Shown: piece by piece, positions 1 through 9,532 of the stretch | How positions within the stretch are numbered: the stretch's first letter is position 1 | Layout: each line of letters starts with the position of its first letter | Position numbers and translations under genes: made by a program | Notes under the pieces: generated by a model | What the model saw: only the letters and a program-made list of their open reading frames with translations | Databases searched by the model: none | Told to the model about the DNA's origin: nothing | Assembly: GCA_963800335.1 (NCBI GenBank) | Contig: CAWDAN010000007.1 | Span: forward strand, 434,001 to 498,000 | Length of the DNA stretch: 64,000 nt | Direction: 5' to 3' | Origin: Flavisphingopyxis sp963800335 | Lineage (GTDB): Bacteria > Pseudomonadota > Alphaproteobacteria > Sphingomonadales > Sphingomonadaceae

Positions 1-115
1 CCGGTCGGCATTGCCTTCGCGCTGATGGTGCTGTGGAAGCACCGCAGCAATATCGGCCGCCTGCATGCGCGGCGAAGAGCCGAAGATCGGCGGGAACAAG
101 GCCAGCGCCGCCTGA
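1..115 (+). pseudogene. plsY: PlsY C-terminal end (glycerol-3-phosphate acyltransferase), partial, one frameshift
   Basis: This is the last part of a membrane acyltransferase that makes lysophosphatidic acid from acyl-phosphate and glycerol-3-phosphate. The first frame ends in a membrane segment followed by WKHRSNIGRL, typical of the PlsY C-terminus. The expected ending GEEPKIGGNKASAA then appears one base out of frame and stops at 113-115. An extra base near position 64 explains the switch. The rest of the gene lies outside the window. The stop shares one base with the dprA start, so the two genes are probably one operon. I read the break as a likely sequencing error because both halves look intact. 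Confidence 0.7.
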
Positions 116-1233
116 TGGCCGACGGCGCGACCCGCAACGACGATGCGGTCGATCGCCTCAGGCTCATCCGGTCGGCCAATATCGGGCCGGTGACCTATCG
201 CCAGCTGCTCGCGCGCTTCGGCAGCGCCCGCGCCGCGCTCGACGCATTGCCCGATCTGGCCGCACGCGGCGGGGGCAGGGCGCCGCGGCTCGCGAGGCTT
301 GCCGATATCGAGCGCGAAATGACGCAGGTTCGCGCCGCTGGTGCGCGCTACCTGTTCCTCGGCGAGCGCAATTATCCCGCCGCACTCGCGCAGATCGACA
401 ACGCCCCGCCGGCCTTGACGCTGCGCGGCGACACCGGCTTGCTCGCCCGTCCGATGATCGCGATGGTCGGCGCGCGCAATGCATCGGCGGCGGCGTGTCG
501 CTTCGCGCGCGAGCTTGCCGGAGCGCTCGCCGCAACCGGCACGGTCGTCGTCAGCGGGCTCGCGCGCGGGATCGATACCGCCGCGCATGTCGGGGCGATC
601 GGCGGCAGCGACGGGGCGGGCGGCACGATCGGGGTCATCGCGAGCGGCATCGACATCGCCTATCCGCCCGACAACGCCGACCTGCAGGAACGTATCGCCG
701 ACGAACAGCTGTTGCTCGCCGAACAGCCGCCAGGAACCGAGCCGCTCGCGCGCCACTTCCCGTTTCGCAACCGGATCATCGCCGGCCTCGCCGCGGGCAC
801 CGTCGTCATCGAGGCGGCGCCGCGTTCGGGATCGCTGATCACCGCGCGGCTGGCGGGCGAATTCGGCCGCGAGGTGATGGCGGTACCCGGATCGCCGCTC
901 GATCCGCGCGCGCAGGGGTGCAACGCGCTGATCCGCGACGGCGCAACGCTGGTCCAGTCGGCCGATGACGTCATGGAGAGCATCGGCCCGATCGACCCGC
1001 GCGCCGCCCGCTCGCCGAGCGACGCCTATGGCCCGGAGCCCGTGTCGCCCGATGCGTCCGATGCGGAGCGCGGCGCGATCACCGGCTTGCTCAGCCCGAC
1101 CCCCGTCGCGGTCGACGAACTGATCCGCCAGTCGGGCCGCGCGCCTGCCACCGTCCAGACCGTCCTGCTCGAACTCGAACTCGCCGGGCGGCTCGAACGC
1201 CATGCCGGCGGACGGGTGAGCCTGTCGGCCTAG
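115..1233 (+). CDS. dprA: DNA processing protein DprA (DNA uptake / recombination mediator)
   Basis: DprA binds incoming single-stranded DNA during natural transformation and loads RecA. The 372-residue protein has an N-terminal helical region, then a Rossmann-like DprA/Smf core containing MVGARNAS, VVSGLARGIDTAAH, GVIASGID, FPFRNRIIAGL and VIEAAPRSGSLITA, all family signatures. A C-terminal winged-helix region (about residues 315-370) ends the protein, as in many DprA proteins. I chose the ATG whose first base overlaps the upstream plsY stop. The open frame runs further upstream only because plsY is read through in that region. The topA gene follows after about 100 bases. Confidence 0.93.
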   Translation: MADGATRNDDAVDRLRLIRSANIGPVTYRQLLARFGSARAALDALPDLAARGGGRAPRLARLADIEREMTQVRAAGARYLFLGERNYPAALAQIDNAPPALTLRGDTGLLARPMIAMVGARNASAAACRFARELAGALAATGTVVVSGLARGIDTAAHVGAIGGSDGAGGTIGVIASGIDIAYPPDNADLQERIADEQLLLAEQPPGTEPLARHFPFRNRIIAGLAAGTVVIEAAPRSGSLITARLAGEFGREVMAVPGSPLDPRAQGCNALIRDGATLVQSADDVMESIGPIDPRAARSPSDAYGPEPVSPDASDAERGAITGLLSPTPVAVDELIRQSGRAPATVQTVLLELELAGRLERHAGGRVSLSA

Positions 1234-1334
1234 GCGTGCATTCGCGCCTATTGACGCAGCACCATTTGCGACACCATCCTCGCGCGTATACGTGAGGCCG
1301 CAGTCTGCGGCGCCTGGAAAGTACAGAAAACCCT

Positions 1335-3919
1335 ATGAAACTTGTCGTCGTCGAATTGCCTGCCAAGGCGAAGACCATCGAGAAATATCTCGGCCCCGGT
1401 TACACCGTCCTCGCCAGCTACGGCCATGTCCGCGACCTGCCGCGCAAGGACGGCTCGGTTCGCCCCGACGACGGGTTCGAAATGGACTGGGAGGTCTATG
1501 CCGACAAGTCGCGGCAGTTGAAGGCAATCACCGACGCCGCCAAGGGCGCCGAAGCCCTGATCCTCGCGACCGATCCCGATCGCGAGGGAGAGGCGATCAG
1601 CTGGCACGTGCTCGAACTGCTCAAGAAGAAGAAGGTCCTCCCCGCGAGCGTCGGGCGTTCGACCTTCAATGCGATCACCAAGGCGGCAGTGACCGAGGCT
1701 ATCGCGCATCCGCGCGAGCTCGATCACGATCTGATCGACGCCTATCGCGCGCGCCGCGCGCTCGATTATCTCGTCGGCTTCACACTCTCGCCGGTGCTGT
1801 GGCGCAAGCTGCCCGGCGCCAAGTCGGCGGGTCGCGTCCAGTCGGTCGCACTGCGCCTCGTGGTCGAGCGCGAACGCGAGATCGAAGCGTTCAAACCACA
1901 GGAATACTGGTCGATCTCGGCGGCGAATGGAGCAGAGCGGGCAGGGCTTCGTCGCCCGGCTGACGCGCTGGCGCGGCGACAAGATCGACCGGCTGACGAT
2001 CGGTGCTGAGGGCGACGCGATGGCGCCAAGGCCGATATCGAGGGCGGCCACTTCACCGTCGAAAGCGTCGACGTCAAACCGCAACGGCGCAACCCGCCGC
2101 CACCGTTCACGACCTCGACGTTGCAGCAGGAAGCCGCGCGCAAGCTCGGTTTCTCGGCCAGCCATACGATGCGCGTCGCGCAGGGCCTCTACGAGGACGG
2201 CGCGATCACCTATATGCGGACCGACGGCGTCCAGATGGACGGCAGCGCGATCTCGGCGGCGCGCAAGGCGATCGCCGAGCGCTATGACGGCGGTTACGTT
2301 CCCGATAAACCGCGTATCTACAAGACCAAGGCGAAGAATGCGCAGGAAGCGCATGAAGCGATCCGCCCGACCGATTTTTCCAAGGACCGCGCCGGTTCGG
2401 GCGACCATGGCCGGCTTTACGACCTGATCTTCAAGCGCGCGATGGCGAGCCAGATGGAGTCTGCTGCGCTTGAGCGTACCGCGGTCGAACTCGTCGACGG
2501 CACCGGCCAGCACGCGCTGCGCGCGACCGGCCAGGTCGTCAAGTTCCCCGGCTTCCTCGCGCTCTACACCGAGGGCCGTGATGACAAGGACGACAGCGAC
2601 GACGATTCGCTGCTCCCCGCGATGAAGGTCGGCGATGCGCCGGCGAAGAAGTCGGTCGATGCGGTGCAGAGCTTCACCCAGCCTCCGCCGCGCTATTCCG
2701 AAGCAAGCCTCGTCAAGCGGCTCGAGGAGCTCGGCATCGGCCGTCCCTCGACCTATGCCTCGACGCTTCAGGTCCTCAAGGACCGCGAATACGTTAAAAT
2801 CGAGAAAAACCGTTTCTTTGCAGAGGAAAGCGGGCGACTCGTCACAGGGTTCCTCGAACGCTTCTTCGAACGCTACGTTGCCTACGACTTCACCGCCGGC
2901 CTCGAGGACCAGCTCGACGAGATCAGCGGCGGGCGCGCCGACTGGCAGGCGGTGCTGAGCGCCTTCTGGAAGGATTTCAAACCCAAGACCGAAGAGGTCA
3001 TGGAGCGCAAACCGTCGGAGGTGACCGCCGAGCTCGACGTATTCCTGTCGTCCTACCTCTTTCCGCCGCGCGATGACGGCACCGATCCGCGTACCTGTCC
3101 CGCCTGCGCCGACGGGCGGCTCGCGCTGCGCGGCGGGCGCTTTGGTGCGTTCGTCGCGTGTTCGAACTATCCCGAGTGCAAGTACACCCGCCGCTTCGCG
3201 CAACCCGACGGTGAGGGCAACGGCGCCGACACCGGCCCCGAGGAGCTCGGCACCGATCCCGCCAGCGGCCTCGCCGTCACCAAGAAGGTCGGACGCTTCG
3301 GCCCGTATCTCGAAATGGGCGAGGGCGACGAAAAGAAGCGGGCTTCGATCCCGCGTGACCTGCCCGGTGGCGAGCTGACGCTCGAAAGCGCGCTCAAGCT
3401 GCTTTCGCTCCCGCGCGAGGTCGGCATCCATCCCGAGACAGGCAAGGAAATCAAGGCTGGCATAGGACGTTACGGCCCGTTCCTGCTCCACGATGGCAAG
3501 TACACCAAGCTCTCGACGACCGAGGAAGTCTTCGACATCGGCATGAACGCGGCTGTCGTGAAGATCGCCGAGGCGCCCGTCGGGCGCGGACGCACCGCGC
3601 GCGAACCGTTGAAGGTGCTTGGCGCGCATCCCCGCACCGAGGCCGAGATCAAGCTGATGGAAGGCCGCTACGGCGCCTATGTCACCGATGGCACGACCAA
3701 TGCGACCTGCCCAAGTCGATCGACAAGGACGCGCTGACGCTCGAAGAAGCGGCGCAACTGATCGACGAACGCGCGGCCAAGGGGCCGGCGAAGAAAAAGC
3801 GCAAGGCGCCTGCCAAGAAGAAGGCGCCGGCGAAAAAGAAGCCCGCGGCGAAGAAACCTGCCGCGAAGAAGCCGGCGGCCAAAAAGTTGCCCGCAAAGAA
3901 AGCGCCCAAGGCCGAATAG
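1335..3919 (+). pseudogene. topA: DNA topoisomerase I, three apparent frameshifts
   Basis: TopA relaxes negatively supercoiled DNA by a 5'-phosphotyrosine mechanism. The TOPRIM domain opens with VVVELPAKAKTIEKYLGPGY and carries ATDPDREGEAISW. The catalytic tyrosine lies in the motif AITYMRTDGVQM. Zinc-finger-like cysteines (CPACADGRLAL, CSNYPECKYTRRF) and C-terminal repeats follow. The end is a Lys/Ala/Pro-rich basic tail (about 3784-3916). The reading frame changes three times: an extra base near 1926, a missing base near 2024 and a missing C near 3707. With these corrected the protein is about 861 residues, normal for alphaproteobacteria. TopA is usually essential, so errors in the sequence are far likelier than decay. 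Confidence 0.88.
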
Positions 3920-3925
3920 GTCGCT

Positions 3926-3951
3926 CCCCCTCTCCCCTTCAGAAGAGGGGG
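3926..3951. terminator. Inverted repeat between convergent topA and era
   Basis: An 8-bp perfect stem (CCCCCTCT at 3926-3933, AGAGGGGG at 3944-3951) with a 10-base loop sits in the 45-base gap between two genes that converge. Its place suits a bidirectional terminator. There is no T tract on either strand, so termination is inferred from position and structure only. The sequence also resembles short C/T-rich intergenic hairpins seen in other GC-rich genomes. Confidence 0.4.
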
Positions 3952-3964
3952 CAAGGAGCCGCGA

Positions 3965-4858
3965 TCACTCGACCCAGTCGAGGCCCATTTCGCGATAGGC
4001 GTCACGGCTGTCGTCCCAGTTTTCCTGGACCTTGACGTGGAGGTAGAGGTGGACGGGCACGCCCCATATCCGCTTCAGTTCCTCGCGCGCGGCGGCACCG
4101 ATCACCTTGATCCGGCTGCCGCCCTTGCCGAGGACGATGGCGCGCTGCGTCGGGCGCGCGACGAGGATCTGCTGGTGGATTTCGACCGACCCGTCGGGCC
4201 GCTCGGCATAGGTTTCGGTGCGTACCATGCTCGCATAGGGCAGTTCGGCATGGAGCTGGAGATAGAGTTGCTCGCGCGTGATCTCGGTCGCGGTCAGCCG
4301 TTCGCTGGCATCGGACACCTGGTCGGCGGGGAAATGCCACGGTCCTTCGGGCATCTGGCCGGCAAGATAGGTCTTGAGCTCGGCGACGCCGTCGCCCGTC
4401 GTCGCGCTGATGAAGAACGTCTCGTCAAACGCGGCACCCTGGTTGATCCGTGCGGCGGTATCGAGCAGCGCGTCCTTGCGCGTGACATCGACCTTGTTGA
4501 GGACGAGGATCTTGCGCTCGGGCCGGTCGACGATGCCATTGAGGATACGCTCGGTGCGCCGGCCGATACCTTTTTCGGCATCGATGACGAGCGCGAGCAG
4601 GTCGGCGTCCTGCGCGCCGCCCCATGCCGCCTGGACCATCGCGCGGTCGAGCCGGCGTTCGGGCGCGAAAATACCGGGCGTGTCGACCAGCATGATCTGC
4701 GTCTCGCCCTCCATCGCAATGCCGAGCAGGCGCGTGCGCGTCGTCTGCGCCTTGGGGCTGACGATCGCGATCTTCTGCCCGACCAGCGCGTTGACGAGCG
4801 TGGATTTGCCCGCGTTCGGCGCGCCGAGAATGGCGACGAGCCCACAATGTGACGTCAT
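3965..4858 (-). CDS. era: GTPase Era (30S ribosome assembly)
   Basis: Era is a GTPase that binds 16S rRNA and helps mature the small ribosomal subunit. The 297-residue protein has the G1 loop GAPNAGKST near residue 10, the switch region with TTRTR, the G3 DTPG, G4 NKVD, and a C-terminal KH domain with VLGKGGSRIKVIG. The ATG start overlaps the rnc stop by four bases (ATGA), so the pair is translationally coupled. The open frame continues upstream without a start that makes sense, because it then lies over rnc. Order lepB-rnc-era is the classic proteobacterial arrangement. Confidence 0.95.
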   Translation of the reverse strand: MTSHCGLVAILGAPNAGKSTLVNALVGQKIAIVSPKAQTTRTRLLGIAMEGETQIMLVDTPGIFAPERRLDRAMVQAAWGGAQDADLLALVIDAEKGIGRRTERILNGIVDRPERKILVLNKVDVTRKDALLDTAARINQGAAFDETFFISATTGDGVAELKTYLAGQMPEGPWHFPADQVSDASERLTATEITREQLYLQLHAELPYASMVRTETYAERPDGSVEIHQQILVARPTQRAIVLGKGGSRIKVIGAAAREELKRIWGVPVHLYLHVKVQENWDDSRDAYREMGLDWVE

Positions 4859-5538
4859 GACATCGCCTCCGGATCGATCTGGGTAAGCAGCGCGTGCGCC
4901 GCGGCCTTTTCGGCCTCTTGTTTCGAAGCGCCGTCGCCGCTCGCCTTGGCGAGATTGGGGACGGACACCTCGACGGTGAAATGCGGCGCATGCGCCGGGC
5001 CGCCGCGATCGGTGACGCGGTATTCGGGCGGCTTGCGATTGTTCGCCGCAGCCCATTCCTGCAGCGCCGATTTGGGATGACGAGGGGCGCGATGCTGCGC
5101 GGTGATGCGTTCGCCCCACAGGCGCGCGATCAGTTCCTGCGCTGCATCGAGGCCGCGATCGAGATAGACTGCACCGATCAGCGATTCGACGACGTCGCCG
5201 AGAATGTTGACGCTCTCGCGGCCGCCGTCGTCATTGGCCTGCTTGCCAAGGATGACGAGCGAGCCGAGATCGTTTTCGCGCGCAATTTCGGCGCATATCT
5301 CGCCCGAGACGAGGACGTTGAGCCGCGGAGACAGCATGCCCTCGGGCTCTTCGGGAAAGCGCTGGTAGAGCATGTCGGCGATGCACAGCCCGAGCACCCG
5401 GTCGCCGAGAAATTCGAGCCGCTGATAATCGCGCCCGTTGCCCGAGCCGTGCGTCAGCGCCTCGATATAAAGCGCCGCGTCATGCGCGGTGATGCCCAGG
5501 CGCGATGCCAGCGCGGTGAGGCGTTCCTGCTGCGTCAA
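4855..5538 (-). CDS. rnc: Ribonuclease III
   Basis: RNase III cuts double-stranded RNA in rRNA precursors and some mRNAs. The catalytic domain carries the family signature QRLEFLGDRVLGL, and the second acidic site NILGDVVESLIGAVY. A double-stranded RNA-binding domain (about residues 155-225) ends the protein. I placed the start at a TTG overlapping the lepB stop (TTGA), giving 227 residues. A GTG or ATG further upstream would run 60 bases into lepB and add residues that do not look like family sequence. The start is therefore the least certain part of this call. Confidence 0.92.
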   Translation of the reverse strand: MTQQERLTALASRLGITAHDAALYIEALTHGSGNGRDYQRLEFLGDRVLGLCIADMLYQRFPEEPEGMLSPRLNVLVSGEICAEIARENDLGSLVILGKQANDDGGRESVNILGDVVESLIGAVYLDRGLDAAQELIARLWGERITAQHRAPRHPKSALQEWAAANNRKPPEYRVTDRGGPAHAPHFTVEVSVPNLAKASGDGASKQEAEKAAAHALLTQIDPEAMS

Positions 5539-6419
5539 AACCCTTTCCCGACCCTGGCCCAGCGCGCGGCCGAGAACCAGCTCAGCGGATTGTACCACTG
5601 CGCCGCACCGTCGGTCGAAAACACCGTGAACATTGCCTTGCCGACGAGATTCTCGACCGGGACGAAGCCGATGCCGCGGCCGCGCACGGCAGGGAAGCGG
5701 CTGTCGGCACTGCGATCGCGGTTGTCGCCCATCAGGAACAGGTGCCCCTTTGGCACGACGTATACCTGTGTCGTGTCTGGAAACGACGGCCCGCCATCGT
5801 AGACGTCAAGCGTGTCGTAGCTACGCCCGTTGGGCAGCGTTTCGCGATAGCGCGGATAGCGACAGACATCGCGCTCGCCCGCAACCTCCTGATAGATCGG
5901 CAGGAAGCATGGCAGCGTCCCGTCGCGCTGGGCGGCGGCGCGCATATTGTCGGTCACCGGGAGGATCGCATCGGCAACGCGAACGCGCGCGATGGGCTTG
6001 CCGTTGAGCGAAACCGCTCCGTTGGTCACCTGGATCCTGTCGCCGGGCAGGCCGATGACGCGCTTGATATAGTCCTCTTCCTGCGTCGGCGGCGCCTTGA
6101 AGACGGCGACATCGCCGCGCTGGGGCAGGCTGGAAAAGACGCGCCCGGGGATCAGCGGTACACCGAACGGCAGCGAATAGCGGCTGTAGCCATAGGCCAT
6201 CTTGTTGACGACCAGATAGTCGCCGATCAGCAACCGCGGCTGCATCGATTCCGATGGGATGCTGAACGGCGAAAAGAGGAACGATCTCACGATCAGCACG
6301 AACAGCGCCAATTTGACGAGGAACTTGAGGAAATCGGCCTGCTCTTGCCTGGCAGAAAGCGCAGGTTTTGCGCCGTTTACCGGTGCCGTCGCAGGGCTGG
6401 TCGCGTCACGTGTGGTCAT
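5535..6419 (-). CDS. lepB: Signal peptidase I
   Basis: LepB removes signal peptides from exported proteins at the outer face of the inner membrane. The 294-residue protein has a hydrophilic N-terminus, one membrane anchor around residues 30-50 (FLKFLVKLALFVLIVRSF), the catalytic serine in SIPSESMQP, and the catalytic lysine region YIKRVIGLPGDRI. The C-terminal box GDNRDRSADSR is also present. It overlaps the rnc start by four bases. It is divergent from pgi, from which it is separated by about 135 bases. Confidence 0.95.
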   Translation of the reverse strand: MTTRDATSPATAPVNGAKPALSARQEQADFLKFLVKLALFVLIVRSFLFSPFSIPSESMQPRLLIGDYLVVNKMAYGYSRYSLPFGVPLIPGRVFSSLPQRGDVAVFKAPPTQEEDYIKRVIGLPGDRIQVTNGAVSLNGKPIARVRVADAILPVTDNMRAAAQRDGTLPCFLPIYQEVAGERDVCRYPRYRETLPNGRSYDTLDVYDGGPSFPDTTQVYVVPKGHLFLMGDNRDRSADSRFPAVRGRGIGFVPVENLVGKAMFTVFSTDGAAQWYNPLSWFSAARWARVGKGF

Positions 6420-6554
6420 GGCTAGCGCATTGCAGGCGACGGCAAGCCTGCGTCAAGCGCCTTTGTTGGCGCGATCGCCCCGCGGTGGAGAATGGCTGGC
6501 GAAGCGCCGGTCGGGAGGCTAAACCCCGCGGTTCAATTCGCACCCGGAGGAAAA

Positions 6555-8063
6555 ATGCCCGACATCGACGGTTTCTGGACCGCAATCGAAGATTACGCGG
6601 TGCGACCGATCGCGGACCTGGTCGAAGGCGATGCCGACCGGCAGGAGCTGCTCGTCGTCGACCAGTCGGCGATCCGCTTCGACTTTACCAAGACGCACCT
6701 CGACGGCGAGTTGGTCGAACGGTTCGTCGAACTTGCCGATGCCGTGGATCTCGATGGCGCACGCAAGCGCCTGTTCGCCGGTGAGATAGTCAACCCGAGT
6801 GAAGACCGCGCGGCGGAGCACACCGCCGAACGCGGCGAAGGGAAGGCGGACAGCGTTGCGATCGCGCGCCAACTCCACGTCCGGATGCGCGCACTGGTCG
6901 ATGCAATAGAGGCCGGTGCGCTCGGCGAAATCCGACACATCGTCCACATTGGCATAGGCGGATCGGCGCTTGGCCCTGATCTCGTCATCGACGCGCTCTT
7001 TCGCGCCAGCGACCGCTATGGAGTGGCCGTGGTGTCAAACGTCGACGGCCTCGCGCTTGAAGACGCAATCGAGCGCTTCGATGCCCAATACACGCTGGTC
7101 GTCCTAGCTTCGAAGACCTTCACGACCAGCGAAACGATGCGTAACGCCGCTTCGGCGCTCGAATGGCTGCGCGCCGAAGGGGTGGCAGATCCCTATGGCC
7201 AGTTTGTCGCGCTCACTGCCGACCCGGAAAAGGCGCTCGCCTGGGGCATCGACGAAACGCGTATCCTGCCATTCGCACCAACGGTTGGCGGTCGCTATTC
7301 GCTGTGGTCGTCGATCGGCTTCCCTATCGCGCTGGCGCTCGGCTGGTCGGAGTTCGAGGAATTGCTCGAGGGCGCGGCTGAGATCGACCGTCATTTCCGC
7401 CTCGCCGACTGGTCGCTCAATGCCTCCGCGCTGGCCGCCTTTGCAGACCTTTATTATGCTCAGGTCGGCCGCCATGCGACGCGAGCAGTGTTCGCCTATG
7501 ACGAACGGCTGCGCCTGCTGCCATCATATCTCCAGCAACTCGAAATGGAGAGTAACGGCAAGCGCGTGACCAGCGACGGCAAGCTGCTCGACCGGCCGAG
7601 CGCGCCGATCGTTTGGGGCGGGGTGGGGACCGATGCGCAGCACGCGGTGTTCCAGCTGCTCCACCAGGGAACTCACGTCGTACCGGTCGAATTCGTCGCG
7701 TCGATTGCTGCGGGCGATGGGTTGGATCCCGAGCATCACGCGATGCTGCTCGCCAGCTGCTTTGCGCAAGGCGCAGCGCTGATGATGGGCAGGGCGAGCG
7801 ACGGCGATCGGACGCGCGACTATCCCGGCGACCGCCCCTCGACGACGATCCTGCTTGACGATGTCGATGCCCGCACACTCGGAGCGTTGCTTGCGTTTTA
7901 CGAGCACCGCACGTTCGTCAATGCGACATTGCTCGGGATCAATCCCTTCGACCAGTTCGGCGTTGAACTCGGCAAGGATATGGCGCGGCGGATGGGCGAG
8001 GGGGCAGGCGATATCGATCCCTCGACCGCCTCGCTGATGAAGCTCGCCGGGCTGACCCCCTGA
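6555..8063 (+). CDS. pgi: Glucose-6-phosphate isomerase
   Basis: Pgi interconverts glucose-6-phosphate and fructose-6-phosphate in the cytosol. The sequence shows HIGIGGSALGPDL, the SIS-type sugar-phosphate binding region SKTFTTSETM, WGGVGTDAQHAVFQLLHQG, and the C-terminal signature NPFDQFGVELGK with the catalytic lysine. I chose the ATG preceded by CGGAGGAAAA, a strong ribosome binding site. An in-frame ATG 63 bases upstream has no such site. The resulting 502 residues match the shorter alphaproteobacterial forms of the enzyme. Confidence 0.95.
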   Translation: MPDIDGFWTAIEDYAVRPIADLVEGDADRQELLVVDQSAIRFDFTKTHLDGELVERFVELADAVDLDGARKRLFAGEIVNPSEDRAAEHTAERGEGKADSVAIARQLHVRMRALVDAIEAGALGEIRHIVHIGIGGSALGPDLVIDALFRASDRYGVAVVSNVDGLALEDAIERFDAQYTLVVLASKTFTTSETMRNAASALEWLRAEGVADPYGQFVALTADPEKALAWGIDETRILPFAPTVGGRYSLWSSIGFPIALALGWSEFEELLEGAAEIDRHFRLADWSLNASALAAFADLYYAQVGRHATRAVFAYDERLRLLPSYLQQLEMESNGKRVTSDGKLLDRPSAPIVWGGVGTDAQHAVFQLLHQGTHVVPVEFVASIAAGDGLDPEHHAMLLASCFAQGAALMMGRASDGDRTRDYPGDRPSTTILLDDVDARTLGALLAFYEHRTFVNATLLGINPFDQFGVELGKDMARRMGEGAGDIDPSTASLMKLAGLTP

Positions 8064-8185
8064 CATCGCTGGCTCATTGGGCAGGGCCGCGATTGCGCTG
8101 ATCGGCAAAGTCGATTGGCACAAGCGGACAGGCCACCCCATATGCGCCTTCGACCGATCATTTTACGTAAATTGAGGAAAATACC

Positions 8186-9532
8186 TTGGCCAAGTTCGAC
8201 TACGACCTGTTTGTCATCGGTGCAGGATCGGGCGGCGTCCGCGCCGCGCGCGTATCAGCCTCGTTCGGTGCCAAGGTTGCCATCGCCGAGGAGTTTCGGG
8301 TTGGCGGGACCTGCGTAATTCGCGGCTGCGTGCCCAAGAAGCTGCTCGTCTATGGCGCGCACTTCGCCGAAGATCTAGAAGACGCCAAGCGCTTCGGCTG
8401 GGATGTGGGCACGCCGAAATTCACCTGGCTGACGCTGCGCGACAACGTGCTCGCCGATGTAGACCGGCTCAATGACGCCTACACCAACACCCTCGAAAGC
8501 CATGGCGTCGAAATCCTGCACGAACGCGCAGTGCTGACAGGGCCGAATGAAGTCAAACTCGCCCGCGGCAAGACCGTGACGGCCAAAACGATCCTCGTCG
8601 CTACGGGTGCCTGGCCAGTAATGCCGCAATTCCCTGGCGCCGAACATGGCATCAGCTCGAACGAGGTCTTCCACCTCGATGCCCTGCCAAAGCGCGTCGT
8701 CATTGCTGGCGCGGGCTATATCGCAAACGAGTTTGCCGGCATCTTCAACGCGCTCGGCAGCCATGTCACGATCGTCAACCGTTCAGACAAGATCCTGCGC
8801 GGCTATGACGAGACGCTGCGCGACCGCCTGCTCCAGATATCGATGACGAAAGGGATCGATTTTCGCCTAAACTGCCCTTTTGAAAAGATCGTCAAGCACA
8901 AGGACGGCAGCCTCGGCGTCAAGCTCGCGGAACACGACAGCTTTGATGTCGATCTCGTCCTGTTCGCAATCGGGCGCCGTCCGCATACCGAAGGCCTGGG
9001 CCTCGGTGCCGCGGGGGTCGAACGTGCCGACAATGGAGCGATCAAGGTCAACGAATACAGCCAATCGAACATCCAGAGCATCTATGCCGTCGGCGACGTT
9101 ACCGACCGCGTCCAGCTCACTCCCGTCGCGATCCGCGAAGGTCAGGCCTTTGCCGAAACCGTGTTCAACGACAATCCCACCACGGTCGATTACGACTGCA
9201 TTCCATCGGCCGTATTTTCGCACCCGCCGCTTGCCGGTGTCGGATTGACCGAGGGCGAAGCCCGCAACACGCTTGGCGCGATAAAGGTTTTTTCGTCCGA
9301 CTTCCGCCCGATGAAGAACGTCCTTGCCGGTCGCAACGAACGCAGCCTCTACAAGATGATCGTCGATGCTTCCAACGACAGGGTCGTCGGCCTGCATATG
9401 ATCGGCCCCGACGCTCCCGAAATCCTCCAGGCCGCCGCGGTCGCAGTCAAGGCAGGGCTGACCAAAGCCGATTTCGACAACACAGTGGCCCTCCATCCTA
9501 GCATGTCGGAAGAGCTCGTCCTGCTGCGCTAG
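8186..9532 (+). CDS. gor: Glutathione-disulfide reductase
   Basis: This FAD enzyme reduces oxidised glutathione with NADPH. The N-terminal FAD motif VIGAGSGGVRAAR is followed by the redox-active disulfide in GGTCVIRGCVPKKL. An NAD(P)-binding fold has VIAGAGYIANEFAG, and the C-terminal dimer domain ends with LHPSMSEELV, which holds the catalytic histidine. The start is a TTG preceded at a good distance by GAGGAA; no better ATG exists. VIRGCVPKK is typical of glutathione reductase rather than lipoamide dehydrogenase, which is encoded separately near 22.6 kb. Its stop overlaps the stop of the convergent GGDEF gene. Confidence 0.92.
   Translation: MAKFDYDLFVIGAGSGGVRAARVSASFGAKVAIAEEFRVGGTCVIRGCVPKKLLVYGAHFAEDLEDAKRFGWDVGTPKFTWLTLRDNVLADVDRLNDAYTNTLESHGVEILHERAVLTGPNEVKLARGKTVTAKTILVATGAWPVMPQFPGAEHGISSNEVFHLDALPKRVVIAGAGYIANEFAGIFNALGSHVTIVNRSDKILRGYDETLRDRLLQISMTKGIDFRLNCPFEKIVKHKDGSLGVKLAEHDSFDVDLVLFAIGRRPHTEGLGLGAAGVERADNGAIKVNEYSQSNIQSIYAVGDVTDRVQLTPVAIREGQAFAETVFNDNPTTVDYDCIPSAVFSHPPLAGVGLTEGEARNTLGAIKVFSSDFRPMKNVLAGRNERSLYKMIVDASNDRVVGLHMIGPDAPEILQAAAVAVKAGLTKADFDNTVALHPSMSEELVLLR

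Noticed and set aside
1248..3896. Long open frame (about 880 codons) antisense to topA
   Set aside because: It mirrors codon bias of a GC-rich gene, has no recognisable domain, and the sense strand encodes an unmistakable topoisomerase I.
4859..5119. Upstream extension of the Era frame
   Set aside because: The added 87 residues lie over rnc in another frame and are Arg-rich; the ATG overlapping the rnc stop gives the normal family start.
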